Part shown: positions 22,546 to 36,050 of the stretch, piece by piece
How positions within the stretch are numbered: position 1 is the stretch's first letter
Layout: the number at the start of each line of letters is the position of its first letter
DNA from: Xylaria sp. FL1777
Lineage: Eukaryota > Ascomycota > Sordariomycetes > Xylariales > Xylariaceae
DNA: 64,000 nt
NCBI GenBank assembly: GCA_022578965.1
Contig: MU400522.1
Coordinates: forward strand, 248,001-312,000
Direction of reading: 5' to 3'
Position numbers and translations under genes: made by a program
The notes under the pieces: generated by a model
Told to the model about the DNA's origin: nothing
What the model saw: the letters and a program-made list of their open reading frames with translations, nothing else
Databases searched by the model: none

Positions 22546-25500
22546 CTTTAATAAAGTGAGCGAAAATGCTTTCATAGAAGTTAAGCTTATCAACATACAG
22601 TCCCAGACATGTCTACTAGGGGAGAGGTGTGGTGAGAGCCTGACTTGCACGATGCTGCCATTGTGACGCCGAAGACAAAGTGGGAGACAATAGTTATCAA
22701 AGGTGTATGAAGAGGGCTTGGATTAATGGTGGGATGAATAGCCTGTGGAGTAAGTTGTAGATCTGGAACTGTCAGAGTGTGCATTCGGTGGGCTTTGGGG
22801 GGGTATTTATAGATTTCCGCGTGAAATAAGCACATACCATATATGGTATATCCTCCAGTTATGCACATCTTTCCTGCCGGGCGGTCGAAGAAGGCGTGGG
22901 ACAACAAGCACAAAGAAATACGACCCAGGCATGTGTGTATCCGAGCCAGGATCAAGGACGAGAAGGTAGGTTTCCGGCACAAGATGAAGCGGTCAGAAAA
23001 CCACCTAGTAACTTAGCACAGATCGAGCAGGGATTTCGGGAATAGGGGGGCATGCTCGAGAGCAAAGTGTGGATAGCCTATTCCGACCTTTCGATGCGGG
23101 AGATTCCATCGTATGGTCAGAGGTGATCTCCCAGGATGAAGATAATCTTGGTTTAACCCCCCACAACCCTAGCCAGTGCTGGTAGGAACCGGCGAGATAT
23201 GGGAGTCCACCAAAAAGTATGAGGTAGGACTAGTAGCGGAGATATAACGTGGCAGTCCTACTACCTAGTGCTAGCCCGTCTACTTGGCACGCTCACCCTA
23301 TGAAATGAACAATATTCCTTGTTAGTGAGTTGCCACAGGGCGTAATAGACGAGCCCTAGTATGACGCAGTGAAACGTTGGAAGGTGGGAAATAAGATATG
23401 CCTAAACGGAAGGTTTAAGTCAAAGGATCTATGATCAAGACCGGACTTGCAGATAGAGGTTAAGCTATGAGAGGAGGAGGAGAGGGATAAGCATAAAGTG
23501 AAGTTCAATGTGGCAATACAGTGATAATACTAGTATCAGTTAGGCGTCTGTTACCTCCGGCGAGACACGGGACATTCTACGGAACGACTCTCGGGCTGTA
23601 CATGTAAACCTCGTCTGACCATAGCACAAAACAGGTAGGTATAGGGATCGAAGCCTCTGGAAGATGATGAATTTGGTGTTGGTCTTTGGTAGTACTGTTG
23701 TTGTTACAGTCGGTTCCAGAGATCTGGGGCCCACAGGGATGAGAAAGGGTTTGGCCTCCGCCTCAGGCTCGGGCTTGAGCCTGTTTAGTTGATGATTTGG
23801 GACGAGATGTATAAACGAAGTGGTGTACACGTACACCGTCTCACTACACGGAAGTTATCTAGCTACAGTACATCCTGAGTAGTACGTTTTAACGTTCAAG
23901 TCCGTGCCGCTTTGGACTATTGGGTATCTGCATACATACCTATCTGAGCATGTAACCCCTTAGAGGTGCGCAGTTGAATCTACCGAGATCGCGTGGCGAC
24001 CATCGAGGACTGCAATGTACCCATGTCGACGTTGATTGATTGAGTACTCTGTTCGTCAACGTAGCCGTCAAGGTAAGAGCTGCGGCATGCATGTGTGCAT
24101 GGAATCCCATCCAGGTAAAACACCCAGGTGTGACAAAGACAGCATCAGCTAATCAGAATTTCCCGCCAGCCGCGCTTAGTCGTAAAGCGTACACACAACA
24201 AGTACCTCCTTGGCTTACCTACATAGGTAGGTAGGCAGGCCAGTACAAGGTGTACCGAAGCATGAAAGATACGGTATTGCGCTTTGTTGGCAAGCCGAGT
24301 GTCAAAGCAAACCTTCTATCGTCGAATTCTCCGAGTATAATATCTCTGGGTGCGTCTACGTCGAGCCGCCAACAATCCATTGTTGATTGTAATACTGAAA
24401 CAATCACTGGAATACCCATCTAGCGACACTGCCGCTGCGGCCCCTTTGCACCGTCTCGGGTCACTGTGTTACCACGGAGATAGACTATGTATCAATCAAG
24501 ATTCCCCCGGCGATAGCTGTTGTCGTTGACCTGCGATAGGAATCCCAGCTCGGGTGGTACTCATTAGTGCTGCCATGGACCAGGTCATCTGTTTGTCTGA
24601 CCGACAATCGGATCTGCCTACCGCGTGGGGTGTCAGAGAGCTTTTTATAACAATGGCTACATGGCCCAATTCTTCCTCGAGCCAAGTCATAAGACTGATT
24701 GACTCATCTTAGATCTGGAAATCAGGAAAGCATTCTTTGGGTATGCCGTGCCGGTTTTCGGCGGGACCGCGCGGGTGATAATGATATTCGGCGTCTTTTT
24801 CGTCATGGTCTCATCGGCATCGGCGAGACTAGAAATGAAAGAAGTATTGTTTTTACATCATATCCTCCTCGACTGCTCTGAGTTCACGCAGCAACTTGAC
24901 CGATTGGCTTGCGGAAGCTACTTCTCGGCTACGAAAGGCGAGCCGGTGCTATGACTTGGTCGGGGCTGCTGATGTTAAGGACTTGTCATTAGCATGTACA
25001 ATGCACAGAACGTCATAGCTTTCCCTGTTTGACTGATAATCTGGACGGTACAGCGGTAACGAAGCGATCTCGACATTTGCCGGGGGCCATCCCGCAGCTC
25101 GAGTTTGCCGGCATTCAGCCTGGGGGGTAGTAGTGGCCTGAGGCAGAATAAGGGGTCAGGTTCTGATCCTATAGTAGTTGGTGGATCACGAGCCAAGCTC
25201 CTCCCCATGCTTGGCAAAGAGAGACCCTGCATGGTTGGCACGGTTATGCCCCGGCTCGCCAAGCATGGTCCAATTCCACCCATCATTCATACCGTGTAAT
25301 CGACGACCTCGCAACCTGGGAATTGGACATGAGGTATTGATGGAGGAAAAAGAAACACGGTAACATCTCGCGGTTGGCTACTTGACCCTAGGGAATTTTT
25401 GGGAAATTTTCGCTGCGTACACTCATCTTGTACAATACGTAGTCTTGTTGGCATTCCCTTGGCAACGCCACCAGTATTGCCCACCGTCTCGGGCTTCATC

Positions 25501-27725
25501 CATACGCTCGTCAACGACTGATGGCTACACAAAACGAACATACTGATTACGTTACCAAGGTGTCGGGACCTGTCGAAATATCAACGTGATGCCCGGCCCT
25601 GACGCCCTATCCTACTTTACCAAGTATATTACTTCCCGATTGCTGCCCCGTGGTCATGCATCGATGATCGATCGACGACATTGATAGTGTGACTGACAGA
25701 CTCACAACATCTGAGGATTGCATAGCTACGTTACACGGCATGTACATGATGGGCTCATCCCAGGCGCTTCAAGAGATCCCTCCAAATTGACGACAAAAAT
25801 CTGACCACACCTATTAACACTCACACGCGCGGCTATAACAATCTACCTACTGGAGTCACTCGGTGTCAAATTCAGAAACACTTTTTCCTCTCTCTCCTTT
25901 TTTTTTTTTTACTAAAATGCATGAAGGGGACCTGTGAAATAATTACCACACCAGACAAGTTTAAATTATAATAGTGTTGTTGGAAACTGCTAATTATTAT
26001 CGTAGGGTGCGTTTATGAGTAATTATATCCCGTCCCCCCCTGACCCTCGGCAAGAAGCCCGATGGATCCGTTGACAGCACAACATTGGACGCAAAACCTA
26101 TCGCGTGATTATGCTTTTCTTAGTACTGTACTACTGTCACAGGATCCAAGAGGGTTCGAGAATATTGGGGTCGGTACCGGGTGGGGGGACGGCTGGAGAT
26201 CCGGAATGTGTATCTGCCGCTGCGCGGACTCCTTTTTCTTGGCTCAGCCGCTCTGATCTTTTCCTAATATGTACCTACATTGGCGAAGGTCATTCGCTTC
26301 CCTGTGACAATCACCTAACCCATGTTCCAAGTCTCTTCATTTTACTCAGGTTATCTCACAACGCCTTCTCTTGGGGAATAATTGAAGCCGTCCAGTCACA
26401 ACTCGACGTTCACTCATACTAAGACGACAACCCAACCCAGACTAGACTAGAGTTTCCAACGCCCCTCGGCTAACTCGGTTTCGTCCTGCATATCATGGGC
26501 GTACTTGGCCCGAGATAATCGCTCAAGTTCGCTCCCTAGATTCAAGATCTCTGGAGAAGAGCGGTAGTCAGGATAGTGGCATTGCCGCTGACACCAAATA
26601 CAGTTTAGCAGCAAAAACAGCTTAATCGCCGGTCAAGCTATCATAAATAACATTACACAGTAGGCAGACTATCCAGACCTGGTGATCTCCATGGATGAAA
26701 TAGCCGCCGCAATCGCGATGACCGTCATTGGCTCAAAAGATACCCGTCACATGACCATGTGATATCATTATTCCGTTCTTCAAGGCCTGCCGCAGCTCCT
26801 GTTATATGGCCATGTCATCAGCTTGTCTTGAAGTTCTCGGTCTGTCACAGGCTTCGTTGAGTTCACGTAGCCCTCACCACGGCGCTGTACAACACAACTG
26901 GGACCATATTAACCGGACGTACCAAGGCTACACACATGAATTACTCGAGACGGGGGGCGTCTGAAAATACTACACTGATCCTGATGTCATTGACCACTCC
27001 TGGGCCATAACTGTTCAACATATGGAGTCAGGGAACGCCTCAGAGGCAAGGTAATTCTATGGACGTGTTGTGCCCGTTGACCTAGGTCAGCTCGTCCATC
27101 CCGCATACCGGGACGAGTTGTCTAGCCTGTTCGGGGCTTGATCTCGATGCTTCATCAATTCTAGTTGCCGAGGGACTCTGGAAGACCCCTCATTTTTCGA
27201 GGCGTAGACTGACAAATCAACATGCTTGACCTCGTCAAGTCCAGATTTCAGACCAGCATCTAGAGCACTGTGCCGTTTACAACATCCTATGATATTCCCT
27301 CGGGGTCTAACACGCATTAGTCTGATTTGGAAAGCACCAATCTGAGCAGTTGATCCAGTTGATCCAGTTGATGCCTAAGACAGCCATGGTGACACGGAAA
27401 GCAAAGCTAGCATACATCAAGTTTTCATACTATGTACTCTCCAGCCCTAGTCGTACGAGCGGAACGAGTTCAGTGAGTGGCCCTACTTCTCTGTAGGACG
27501 ATCTCTTTTCTTCAACCTCTTGCGTTTCGCGAGGATCCCGGCCTAGGATGCCGGGCCGTGCGATAAAAGGCTATTCCACGTTATCCGTACCCGGCCGGCC
27601 TTCACGTACCTGCATGATACTACCCAAGTTTCCTTACTCACCGTGTTAGTGGCCGTGCCACGACATAATTTCCGACAGCCGCAGTACCTCACGTTAAAGA
27701 CACTCTGGTGAATCCGTTAATATTC

Positions 27726-27750
27726 CGCTCCCGCTCCCACTCCCGCTCCG
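27726..27750. repeat. CGCTCC/CACTCC hexamer repeat
   Basis: Four tandem 6-bp units of the type CGCTCC with one A variant. Confidence 0.75.
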
Positions 27751-28101
27751 CCTAGTTTCCCGGCTGGAAGCTTATGTTGTGGTCCCCAGCTACATACCAT
27801 GTGGCCCATCAGCACGGTCATCATTGTCACTCGAAGGCTTGTCTTCGTGCCTCCTCAACCCCATCGACGCTGTCCCCCGAGATCTTGACCGAAAGAGATC
27901 GACCACCTCCTTTAATAGACTCCCGAATACCCCCTGCATAGAAAACCGAGAAAAGTATAGTCCCAACTCATCTCATCCACCGACCAGGTTACGGTAGGAC
28001 ACTTGATGCTCCCGAACCGTATTCGGACATCCCTACCGACCCGCTCAGATGGAATGGCAGAAAATGTAGCTATCCTTACCTGTGAGAGAGCCCGGGCGGA
28101 A

Positions 28102-28152
28102 TGTTTTGTTTTGTTTTGTTTTATTTTATTTTATTTATTTATTTATTTATTA
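28102..28152. repeat. TTTTG to TTTTA to TTTA microsatellite
   Basis: A compound simple repeat that shifts from pentamers TTTTG, to TTTTA, to tetramers TTTA, the pattern left by successive slippage. Confidence 0.9.
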
Positions 28153-29845
28153 ATTTTTACATTTTAATTTGGCTTTTAGCTTATCTCATGTCGTGCTTCC
28201 CCGCACTTTTCCAGACGAGCTCTCGACGAGTGAGGTTATCTCATGCCGTGCCGCACAGCCATACAGCCGTAAAGCACCCACACCCACATGCAGCAGCAAC
28301 ACGCGGGCTGACACGCGCATAAAGCAGCAGTGCCCATACATTGCCGTGCCCGTACACCACGGTATCCACAGGCGAGGCGAGAGAGAAGACATCACCTCCA
28401 ACCAAGATACGCGAAGAAGTGGGAAGATACGAGCAACGGCCGGGGGGGGACTGCTTGCGATAGAAACGACGCGGACTACGGCATCGCAAAGCAATATTGG
28501 AACGGTGCAATGCTACCTACATACAACAAAATTATACTACACTGCCGGCACAGATCCCGAACTAGTCATCGTAAGTTCCAGGTTCGTTTTATTGTTTTGT
28601 TTTTTTGCCCTAGCCCCAGACGAAGCCGAACCATGGACCGACCGAACCCAACAAACGGACTACGATCGTTCGAGGAAACCCGTAGCGTAGAAAATAGGCG
28701 TAGCGAATGCCCCATCTAAGGCAACGGCCGCCGGGCCGCGCAGCTAAACAGCACGCCCGTCCATTCATTCTCCTGCCAATTCGAGGAGACGCGCATTACG
28801 TACTCTGCGTGTTGCTCTGCATCTATTTCAGGCCAATCTGCCTCTCTCGCAACACTCCTTGCATTCGTCCATTCGTCCTCTGCCTCTAAAGCATGTGTGC
28901 GTAGCCCGTTTAGTCGATTTCGAAAAGATTTTTTTCCCCCCCTCGACCCAAGATATCTATCTCTCTGTCTCCATCTCCGTGTCTCTCTCTCTTTCTCTCT
29001 CGCGCTATTTGCTTTCTCGACGGAACCCTGCTGGGAATAAACGCAGAGGATCGAACGATGAAACCCCTTTTCGCTCGCCCTCGCGCGGATTTGCCCCTTC
29101 CTTTGCCCCCCACGACAGGCTAGAGTTCCCAAGTCGAGCGAGCAAGCCCTCGTATTACGAGACTGAAACCTACAGATGGGGAGGCGAATCTCGTTTACCC
29201 CTATGGACCAACCGTCCAAGTTGTACTAGGATTGCCTCCAATTAGGCTCTATGCTGCCGCACACGTGTCCAGCGGGAGTGCTGGCATCGTCATTATCATG
29301 ATGGCGGAAAACTAGGTATGTTTATTGCAAATTGCAATGCCGTGCGTACGGCTAGCTCTATGACTATCTACTTTCCCACAGCGAAGTTATCCAAGGAGTG
29401 ATAGAAGAAAACAAAAAAAAGCTCGCTCCAATAAATGCAAAATGCAAGCGGCGGTGATGGACATATCGCCGTCTTCGGGTATCCCAAACCATCCATGCCG
29501 TCAATGTGTGACTCCAGGGCTGCTGACCGACCAGAAAACAAAAAGGAAATTATGCATGTCTAGGCTGTGTGGAAAGTAACACAAACAGGGCTAACCGTAG
29601 AAGAAGCGATTCTGGGTGTACCCAAGAATCGCGATGAGATAGAAGGGATTTGCTTCGAGGTGTCGTCGCGGCATCAGCCGATAAATTGCCTCTGCTGCAT
29701 CCAGGTTTTTGAGACGAGATAGCCATGCCAGTAAGCCAGCATTCAGCTTGTGAATGCAATGCAGGTGATGTAATCAAGCGTGGATCTAGGGGAACGTTTC
29801 CGGCACTCCGTAGTAATCATAGTGCCGTTGAGGAGCCGAAATGAA

Positions 29846-32403
29846 TTACCGGTAGTTTTTAATCACTCTCACTAGTAGGACGCCCTTAGTCTCGATACCG
29901 TCGGGGTCTAGAAGGGGGATGAGCCGGTAGCCAGTCGCCAAGCGGTCTAAGCGAATGCATGCCCAGCCCGCAAGCGTTTCTTTGAGGGATATGAACCGGG
30001 ACTCCTCATGTTCGACCCGGAACCTACGTATAGAAGTGTTAGCTAGAAATTTTGGAAATACGGCGGAGCCATGCAGTTGCAGAAGGTGGCAAATTGACAA
30101 CAAATAGGGAAGGGGGATAGGGAATAGGATAGGAACAGTGTCGCCCGACAGGCTGTCTTGTCAATATATTCTCGGCTGCTGTCATAGTCTCGGCTCACTG
30201 CCGTGGGACAACTTCATAATAAAGACTGAGTAGTTCTTATCGTCACTTGACGGATTGTTGCATGTGATTGATCGTTTCTTAGTACGTAAGTTGAGCATGC
30301 TAATTGGGCGCCTCCGGGATCGGGATCCGAGTATTCGGAGCCGGGAATGCAAGATACTCAGGGGGGCTGAATGGAAAGTAATGATGCTTAAAGTGAATGG
30401 ATATTTTCTTACCTGACAAAGCTGAGCGACTCTTCGACCCTGGGAATGCCCTTGAAGCAGAGTTCCCGACCGCACCCCACGAATTCCGGGTGGTCAGTCC
30501 TCCCGCTGCTCGTGTGTTTCTTCCACTCCATAGGTCGTAATTTAACGCCTCCCTCCCCAGGACTCCCTGACCGCTCTTCTGCTTTCTCGACGTGAAGTTC
30601 ACACTTTACCAGGGGGCGGAGAGAGTGTGACCTCTGACGTGGCATACACTCAGGTAACGGGATATGTTGGCCTGCCAGGACCGTAATGATCAGGTCAAAT
30701 GTATGATGAGAAAGATGGGTAGTCTGGCCATTTCCCTCGTCGTCGCTACGATAACCAGTGGGTTTGAGAACCCAGCCATGCTCACCCGAAAACATGGCTT
30801 TATTGAGCATCATACCCTCATCCCACTTTTGCCAATTCATTGCAACCATTTGGACGCCTTTGCGCCAGAACTGAGAAGGATCAGGGTTCGATGAATTAAC
30901 GCGGCTTGCCTTGGGATAAGCCCGCATGAAGAAGTGACGATTATGCGTGAAAAGCTCGTCTCGCTTTGACTCCCACAGCTCAATTATTTTGTTCTCACTG
31001 ATGGAGTAAATGTGAGAAGGTATCTTAGCACTAGACGACTCGAAGTTGACGAAATGCTCGCTGTGAGTGTATACAGCAAGGTTGCTTAGGTTCTCACAAA
31101 TTGGCACTTTCGGTGGAGGTCTTTTAGTTGGTCGATCATCCTCTAATCCGGAAGCAGTATCGTAATCTAGAATCATAGCTCTTGAGGACGACAAATCCAC
31201 TGCCATCGGACTTTCCCTGCTTAAAGGGGCTTTCTTCACCTTTACCAGAATCTTGTCGAGCAGTTCGTTGAGTCTTGGCATCCTGCCATCGGGGCATGCT
31301 TCGTGAGGTCGCTCGATCAGTAACCCGGCCCATTCTTCCTTCATGATTTCGACCATGCGCTCCTGCTGATCCGCAAGAGCATGCACCTCCAGACTCACGA
31401 TGATAGGCAAGTGTGTTGTTTCGAAAGCAGCTTCACGGATTGCTTGGCACACTTGACGAAACCCTATCGGTTGATTGAACGTCCATCCGTGCATGACGAT
31501 GGGCTCATCTCTGGGTAGTACTGTCTTCCATCTATCTGCGCGCTGCTCCGCATCACTCGAGTCGGCATCGGCGTGGGCGTTGGCAAGATTTAGACCGAGG
31601 CCATGATCACGGCCAGGTGATGAGCTAGAAATATCGAACTTGCTACATTTTGGACTGTAGCTATGGACTTTTTCAACGCCAAGGAGCTGCCTCGTTTGTT
31701 CAATTTTATCGTCTACAGCTCCTTTGATATGGGCTGCTGCTGTATGCAAAGTATTCATTGAGAATTTCTGGGAGCGTTCCGATCTTGGATTGCCTCTGAC
31801 GGATGCTGCTGACGACTTGTCACGAGACGGAGCGGCATCATTGTCCCAGACATCTATTTCAACACATCTGCACCCATGGCGTAGAGCACGTTTATATGTT
31901 TCTACTGTAGCCTTTCCACTCCATTGGTGACCTGCTAGGTATGTATTATGACTGCTGTCGATAAAATAATTGGTGATTGGCTTCGTCGTGTCCTTATCAG
32001 ATATTGGTCTTTCGATTTCGAGGCCGAATTGTCTCCACCACGCTCCAAGAAATTGTTCAAATCTGTAGCTGTCCTCCGTAAGCATTTCAGAAGCCTTATC
32101 TTGTGGCTCGCCCTGTTCAACCTCCAAAAAGTTTTGGAAGTGTTTACGGCCCAACGTGGCTTCACCCCGGCATAGATCGTCGAACAATTTTCGTAAGGAA
32201 CGCTGAATGGCAGCGCTCAAGTAAATGTCTTTCTTTCCACCAGGAACCCCATCTCCATGGAGGTGTATGGCCGCCGGGGCAAGGAACAGCCCTAGATTCA
32301 ACGCACGTTTGAGTGAGGTGATGGCTTCAGTGCCATGAACGTTGAATGTGAGGCGGCGGTTCGGCGAGGATCTAGTTGAGGTTTTAGTCGAGGATGTGGG
32401 CAT
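29846..32403 (-). CDS. Phosphoinositide-specific phospholipase C, 722 aa
   Basis: Two exons, 32403-30413 and 30023-29846, are joined by a 389-nt intron (GTAAGA...TACGTAG, with GCTAAC branch) in phase 2 inside the C2 domain (SLSFVR/FRVEHEE). The enzyme cleaves PIP2 to diacylglycerol and IP3 at membranes. The X box begins at about residue 145: SSHNTYL holds catalytic His (about 152) and VEIDVWD holds the metal-binding Glu and Asp (about 182 and 184). The second catalytic His is in VMHGWTF (about 310). The Y box includes NLAVYTHSEHFVNFES and ends with NWQKWDEGMMLNKAMF. A C2 domain follows, from FDLIITVLAGQ to GYRLIPLLD. The X-Y linker is long and charged. An EF-like helical N terminus is present, and no PH domain is visible. 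Catalytic residues are intact. Confidence 0.92.
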
Positions 32404-34657
32404 CTAAGATAACGTCATAATTAGCACGGGATCATAGAGTAAGGGGTGCTCGAAAGGCGTAGATAGAAAATCGACAAATATGACAGTAAATCATACCGTG
32501 AAACACATGATTCCGGCCTTGTCACTATTCCGGGATTGGGCAAGAAACATGGTGTTAGGTTGGCACTCTCAGAGAGCACGATGTCGAAGTCCTGAAGCTC
32601 ATCCGGATAGCAAGCAGGACCGGTGCCAAACGACGAGAGCTGAGTCTTCCGCAAAGATTGTCATAATAAATAGTGTAGTCGGCAATACATGAAGGGGATG
32701 TCGCAGTTGCAAGAAGCAAACCCGTGCTGACACGAACTGAGCCAGTACTGAGGGAGGAGACAGGAATAAGAATAGGGACTGGACACGCAGGTAGACAAGT
32801 AGGTAGATAAATTTGAAGTGTTGATGCGATGGAGATTCAGTACCTTTTAGGACATGGATGCGTCCGAGCAGGGGTTTAGGGCGGTTCAGCTCGGGCCTAG
32901 CCTCACTCACGGGTGCTAACGAGCCCAGCAAACCCAGCTCCACGGACTAGGTCATCTACCACGTACCCCACTGTTCGGCCCACCACACCACTACAATTAG
33001 AAGAAGTTCTGCTGACAGTGGAGGTAGCCAGTCTTGGCTGGACTGATGTTAGCCCTGATATCAAGTCTACCTAAGCAGCTGCCAAGGACCCAAAATCCTG
33101 CATGCGTCTAGTGCATACTTACATCCGTATTGGAGGATATGGTCTTCTCTGCTTTCTTTAGGAGAAGAAAGGTTATTGTTGTACCGGTACAGCGGACCAT
33201 CAATCACAGGAATATCCAGTAGGTATAAAGCTTCTTCTTCTCAACATTCCGGCTTTTTGCGTGGGTATTGTGTTCAGGTACACGTAGAGATATCGGTTGA
33301 ATGATTTGGGGCTGAGCCAGCTTTGCAAGGGCCAGGGTCGGTCGGTCCAGATGGTGTGTCTGTTCTCCACTAGATGGTAGTACTATACCTATAGTACCTA
33401 CGCAGTAGGTAGTAGTGTACGCAGTAAAAAAAGCACCTGCCCACTTGGACGAGATCACCAATCGGGTACGAAGCTGGGGAACAAGAGAAGCTTTGATTGG
33501 ATGGGGGCCGAAAGGAGACCCATTCGATTGGATAAAATAAGCTATGATCTAAGCTTATTTTGATATCCTTACATGGCAGCTGTGGAGAGAGTCCTTCAAA
33601 GTGTTGGTCAATGCAATCTCGGTTTTGTTAAAACACATTCCAGTCATCATGAGTCAAAGAGATGATTCGATGTTGACATGGCGGTTCTGGTTCGAGTCAA
33701 CTCTAATGATGCTGCATATTGGCGCGTGGAATGCAGGGGTATGGGCAGTGCTAGCATTCTCGTTTTCGATTCGGTCTGATGAATGGAAAGCAGAGAGACC
33801 AGCGCACATGTGCATCGAGGCTGAGTTGCGCTGTCGACCTCAGCTTGTGGATAGGACTATATTATAAGTACTTATGGACATAGGTATGTAGGTACAGTGC
33901 ACGTGGCTCAAAAAAAGTCTCGTTAGTTATTTCTCAATGCTTAATGTCTTTCACTACAAAGAGTATCTAATTCTCGAGTAAAATTTACGTAGTAAATCTT
34001 ATTTTCTAAAAGATAATAATGACGCTGTTTTTACAATGTGTTTAGTTCTAAAACTGGTTGTATATAAAATACTACCTACTACCTAGGTAGGTATGCAGAT
34101 AAGCAGAAAGTGGATACTTTTTGGAGTGATTGGAAACAGAACATACTAAGTAGGTACGCATAGGAACGCATAGGAACACTGAGGAACGCTGCAGGTCTCA
34201 GAACTCGCTGCAAGTCTTAGACCGGCAACGCTTAGCTGGTGGAGAGGTCTCACTTCAGCGGGATGTAGAGCGCCCTTACTTACAGACCTTTCCTCGGCGT
34301 CTCTAACCTACTCTACCTAGTGCCACTAAATATTGGGTCACAATGCAAGTCAGCTACAGTAGCTGCGAGGCCCCACTGTCCACCACTTAAACGACGTCAT
34401 TCTGAGAACAAAGGAACTAAGATGTCCTAGAGGCTGCACTAACATCTTCACAGCCACCCCCATCAGCATGCTCGCCATACTCCGTTCCAGTCATTGTCTG
34501 CCGTTCCTGATCGTCTCAATCGCTACCAAACAATTGACTCTTCATCCCGAACCCCGCAACTGTCTGCGCCCACCTATGAATGAGGGGTGTCGTCTTTTCA
34601 TTTCTCAGCCGATTGAGGCGATTCACACTGAATCTAGTCTAGTAAGCGCCGCCTGCC
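32404..34657. other. Intergenic, no gene seen
   Basis: About 2.25 kb. It contains the PLC promoter side and several TAGGTA/TACCTA motifs (near 33390-33415 and 34078-34095). Short open frames at 32599-32943 and 33601-33867 lack motifs. Confidence 0.4.
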
Positions 34658-35038
34658 ATGGCGTCTCCAGCAGCAAAGACACGCAGAGACTACGAAGATG
34701 AGGTGCGGTCATGGGGGTTTTCGGACGTTTTTACCTGGACAGATGCTCCGTACGTCACAGTCGCTTCACTCTACTAGGTTGAGATGGAAATGAAAAGGGG
34801 AGAGACGAGGCTGGCTGACCGCCTATGGATGCGCAGCAATGCATACTACAGCCCGCACAGCCATAGCGGCCTGACGACCCATTTGATAGTCGACGGCCAG
34901 CTGACCATCACCTACCCCAACGACGCCAACCCGAGCAAAACAACCTATTCGGCCGGCGATCGCGTTGACGTCGATGCCCGTCGTGTGCACGAGGTATGGG
35001 TTGGGCCCCAGGGCTGCACAATGGTCATAGGCGAGTAG
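34658..35038 (+). CDS. Small single-domain cupin protein, 97 aa
   Basis: Two exons, 34658-34749 and 34837-35038, are joined across an 87-nt intron (GTACGT...GCGCAG with a GGCTGACC branch region). The join gives FTWTDAP/NAYYSPHSHSG, a continuous cupin start. The downstream ATG at 34784 lies inside the intron and would give a wrong N terminus. The 97 residues form one cupin barrel: YSPHSHSGLTTHLIVDG is motif 1, with two His that can bind metal, and GDRVDVDARRVHEVWVG is motif 2, with a third His. ITYPND lies between. Similar small cupins are common in fungi and bacteria and mostly uncharacterised. Substrate unknown. A metal-dependent enzyme or binding protein in the cytosol is the best guess. 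Confidence 0.85.
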
Positions 35039-36050
35039 GACGAAAAATCATCGATGCAAGGTTGCTAATACATCGCGCCAATGCCAATAATGTCCAAATT
35101 CTCACTCGAGATGCTTTTTAGATAATCCCCAAAAGCCTCAGACTCTCTACCATAATCTTGCCCGTGTAACTACACACTAGCTTGAATAATAATTATAAGG
35201 TATGCGCTGGTAATCAATACCAGTATTCTGATGCTACCTTCTTTCAACATTGTGTATTGAATATGTCACTGTTTATTTCGTCGCAGAATTACCAGCGCGG
35301 ACTTGTGTTCGATCCTAAACAAGAGAAACCCGTCTTCTATGAGGTGTCTACTCTATCTCGAGTGAATACTTGCGCTACCCAACACTCAGTTTCATTTTGC
35401 TCTCACCTAATTGAGAGAAAACTGGTGTGCCATTAGCAGGTCGTAGCACCAGCAGCATATTGTTTAAGGCTGTGGCCTTTCCCCTAGAACCGAAACGTCT
35501 GGTCATGCTTTTCAAAAGGCCGCTAAGTTGTTGCTAGTGCAAGTGGAGGATAAATGCATGTAGAGGCAGCCCGTCTTCATCTCCTTCAAGGTTGTCTACA
35601 GATACATTCGCATTGCTCGGGCGATCAACTTTCCACACAAGGCCTGCAGATGGGCGTATTCCCATGTTGACGGCGGCTGCCAAAGCCACCTGTGACGAAC
35701 AACGATGGCGTTGAGAGAATGGTGCCTGAGATCCATGATTTCATCGTGCTTCACAATTGTGTTGGTGTTAGTGTCGCCGGGGATCTCGGCGTCGGGAGAT
35801 ACGACTCCCATAACAGCTACACATAATTTACCAGCGTTGATGTCGTGAGTCTCTGTTATGTGCAGAGTCAAACAAGATAGAGCAAGCACGACCATAGTGC
35901 CATGTGAACCCAGGCCGTGGTTCTTAGCATCGACTTAGCTACCTAAGTAATAGGTACCTACCTAGATACGCTGCAGCGCAGGAAAGTATTGTACATACCT
36001 AAGTAGGCACCTAGATAATCCTTTTTTATATAGTTATATATTAAAGTTAT

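Larger units (their letters stand above)
22546..29845. other. Long gene-free region with simple repeats
   Basis: About 7.3 kb with no supported gene. It contains a 13-T run at 25898-25910, CTCCCG-type units at 27726-27750, a TTTTG/TTTTA/TTTA microsatellite at 28102-28152, and a CT-rich block at about 28955-29010. Open frames of 100-170 codons at 28169-29245 lie on both strands over CT-rich or GC-rich sequence and carry no recognisable motif. I see no transposon ends or terminal repeats. Confidence 0.4.

Noticed and set aside
28169..29245. Several 100-170 codon frames on both strands
   Set aside because: The frames overlap each other in CT-rich or GC-rich DNA; composition is extreme and no domain or splice-supported extension is visible.
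34784..35038. Cupin starting at the internal ATG 34784
   Set aside because: The first 17 codons of that frame fall inside an intron; the spliced model from 34658 gives a proper cupin N terminus.
35596..35895. Minus-strand frame of 99 codons with a hydrophobic start
   Set aside because: The hydrophobic run is short, no cleavage motif or conserved domain is seen, and it stands alone in a long gene-free region. It cannot be supported.
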